Shown in pieces: positions 62,478 to 64,000 of a stretch of 64,000 nucleotides of DNA (position 1 is the stretch's first letter; each line of letters begins with the position of its first letter). Below the pieces are notes generated by a model. That model was not told the DNA's origin and made no database searches. It saw only the letters and a list, made by a program, of their open reading frames with translations. Origin of the DNA: Clostridia bacterium (GTDB lineage Bacteria; Bacillota; Clostridia; Oscillospirales; Acutalibacteraceae); NCBI GenBank assembly GCA_017516315.1, contig JAFXDE010000023.1, positions 1-64,000 of the forward strand. Direction: 5' to 3'. Position numbers and translations under genes: made by a program.

Positions 62478-62999
62478 TTAAATAAGCACAATTGCTGCAG
62501 TAAGCACTATTCCGAGTACAAAGCTTATGCAGTATTTCTCTACAAAAGCACCGATGAAAAGAAGAGCAGCGGCAGGCGCATAAAAAATCTTCTGAAGAAT
62601 ATTACCCTGCTTGTAAACCTTTTCCATCATATTATATGCGTCTTCGATAAGGGGATAGGAGTTTACCATAAGTGAAAATGCAAACCAATAGGCGATAACA
62701 TTTACTATAGTAAGCACCGTATCATCAAATCTTGCGTAAAGAGTAAACATAACCGGAGCGAGTGCCAATAAAAACGCACCGATAAAATTCATAAATGCGG
62801 GAACGAAGCATAAAGCAAATGCTCCGCGGGCCTTAGGCATAAATTCATGCTCGATATGGCTTATCATTTCATCATTTCTTAAGTAACGGTTATCCTCTAC
62901 GGGAACCTTACAGATACGGCATACTATCTGCTCCCACATACCTCTTATAAGAGCGCCGGGGAAGGTGAGATATTTTGTGATAATATAAAGCTTTGTCAT
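62478..62999 (-). CDS. membrane protein, unknown
   Basis: A 173-residue protein with about four helices: FALCFVPAFMNFIGAFLLAL, VLTIVNVIAYWFAFSLMVNS and two C-terminal helices (AAALLFIGAFVEKYCI, FVLGIVLTAAIVLI). The soluble N-terminal part has ICKVPVEDNRYLRNDEMISH. No family recognised. Its ATG overlaps the stop of the TPR-like gene (ATGA), so the two are coupled and probably work together. Confidence 0.65.
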   Translation of the reverse strand: MTKLYIITKYLTFPGALIRGMWEQIVCRICKVPVEDNRYLRNDEMISHIEHEFMPKARGAFALCFVPAFMNFIGAFLLALAPVMFTLYARFDDTVLTIVNVIAYWFAFSLMVNSYPLIEDAYNMMEKVYKQGNILQKIFYAPAAALLFIGAFVEKYCISFVLGIVLTAAIVLI

Positions 63000-64000
63000 C
63001 AGATGTCGCCTCCCTGGTCCTTGATTATTTCTTCGATTGTGATTTTATCCTTTTTGTACTGTGTAACGAGCTCACTTATTTCATATCCGTAATTTGCCAG
63101 AAGTGCTTTCATATCGGCGTAAATAGTCTCGTCACCGTTATAAAGGCCACAGAGAGCATAAAGGTTACAGTTCTGAACGGTGTAATTGCCTGCATCGAAA
63201 AGAGCCTTTATTTCTTCTAAGGCAAGACTGCCTTCACCCTTGATAAGATATGCTATAGCTAAGGCATGCTTATAGGATACATCGCTTGCCCCAAGGTTTG
63301 TTTTGGCTTCCTCGCAGACCTCTATAATTTTGTCCGCATCGGGAGTTTCAATAAAACGGTAAAGATTAGCCTTTGAAAGATATGCCGTGCTGTCTTCCTT
63401 GTTAAGAGCGATAAGCTTGTCATAGCTGTAATTTACTGCTTCCTCATCGCCGAGTCTTGCGGCTACTGCGCAGTAGTTTGAAAGATATACCCATTCCTGA
63501 CCTGCACCGATTGAATCGATGTGCTTGAGCTGTTCAAGCTGCTCCGAAAGAGGCTTTTCCTCGATGCTCATAAGAACATATTTATAGTATTCGATAAATA
63601 CCTCATTGTACTTTTCGGTAACCTCGCTCTTTCCCTCTTCCACAGGCTTAGCCTCTTTAAGGGCATCGAGCTCAGCCATAACCTTATCATAATCGTATTC
63701 TTTTCCTTCGAGAGCATCAGCCGTAACCTCAGAAACAGCGTTATAGGTTTCGGTAAGAACGGTAGCCTCCTTTACCGTCTCAGCATATTTTTTATTCTGA
63801 GGCTTTTTAAGATCGTCCTCGGAATAATAAGTATTGATAAGCTGAGCACCGTTTGTCTGATAGCCTAATTTATTGTAGCCGTCGATGATTTCGTCGAAAG
63901 CTCTCATAGAGATTCCTTCACCGCTTTTTCCGCCGTTGAAGTAGGAATAATAGCTTTGCAGAGCGCTCATAACATAACCGGATTTATAATTCGCAGATGC
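62999..64000 (-). CDS. TPR-like repeat protein (N-terminus beyond the window)
   Basis: At least 333 residues. The frame is open to the window edge with no SD before the in-window ATG at 63970 (ASANYKSGYVM precedes it), so the start is outside. Helical repeat units like AVAARLGDEEAVNYSYDKLI and ALAIAYLIKGEGSLALEEIK resemble TPR/Sel1 repeats. Its stop overlaps the membrane-protein start. A zinc-ribbon or anchor may lie upstream, unseen. Confidence 0.65.
   Translation of the reverse strand, partial: ASANYKSGYVMSALQSYYSYFNGGKSGEGISMRAFDEIIDGYNKLGYQTNGAQLINTYYSEDDLKKPQNKKYAETVKEATVLTETYNAVSEVTADALEGKEYDYDKVMAELDALKEAKPVEEGKSEVTEKYNEVFIEYYKYVLMSIEEKPLSEQLEQLKHIDSIGAGQEWVYLSNYCAVAARLGDEEAVNYSYDKLIALNKEDSTAYLSKANLYRFIETPDADKIIEVCEEAKTNLGASDVSYKHALAIAYLIKGEGSLALEEIKALFDAGNYTVQNCNLYALCGLYNGDETIYADMKALLANYGYEISELVTQYKKDKITIEEIIKDQGGDI

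Overview
This window looks like a chromosomal stretch from an anaerobic, low-to-middle-GC Firmicute of the class Clostridia, most like the gut or rumen Oscillospiraceae/Ruminococcaceae. The evidence is a glycogen operon with separate glgC and glgD, a eukaryote-type single-chain glycyl-tRNA synthetase, AGGAGG-type ribosome sites before almost every gene, canonical sigma-A promoters with 17-base spacers, many secreted proteins with short Gram-positive signal peptides, a DivIVA-like protein, FemX- and PdaA-like wall genes, and radical-SAM enzymes. I found no rRNA, tRNA, CRISPR array, transposase or phage gene.

Layout. 1-7 kb: end of a class II fructose-bisphosphate aldolase gene, then glgB-glgC-glgD-glgA on the minus strand. 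7-15 kb: trpS, an A-rich stretch that looks like a structured RNA, an S66 peptidase-like gene flanked by inverted copies of an interspersed repeat, guaB, a cluster of four DnaA-box-like sites, an ABC-F ATPase and a metallophosphatase-like gene. 15-22 kb: a family 2 glycosidase with galT (galactoside use), a P-loop ATPase, a DUF1893-aldo/keto reductase fusion and an anchored phosphoesterase. 22-34 kb: a murE-femX-radical SAM operon, a trio of tiny coupled genes including one of 52 codons, yfcE, a PAP2 phosphatase, a gtr-like glycosylation cassette, and a DUF1292/SecB-like/YdcF operon. 34-46 kb: glmS, a divIVA-like gene with an acidic membrane protein, rimI-tsaD, a transglutaminase-FN3 secreted protein, trmL, a PdaA-like deacetylase and glyQS.

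46-50 kb: a minus-strand set of GNAT acetyltransferase, small kinase, methyltransferase and radical SAM enzyme behind a strong promoter. Its leader carries an 18-codon peptide and a terminator-like hairpin whose T-run abuts the Shine-Dalgarno site, the form of a ribosome-mediated attenuator. 49.5-54.5 kb: the most unusual locus, a five-gene operon in which two paralogous SCP2-like (lipid-carrier-like) proteins bracket a class III aminotransferase and a transketolase split into N and C halves. I know of no named pathway with this gene set. Two paralogous secreted LCAT-like hydrolases (one with Cys at the nucleophile position) and an MFS transporter with unusual insertions follow. 60-64 kb: a TagGH-type ABC exporter, a UspA-like protein, a membrane protein and a TPR protein running off the window.

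Product calls rest on reading the translated sequence and family knowledge; no search was run. Where a start was chosen over a longer frame, the entry says why.
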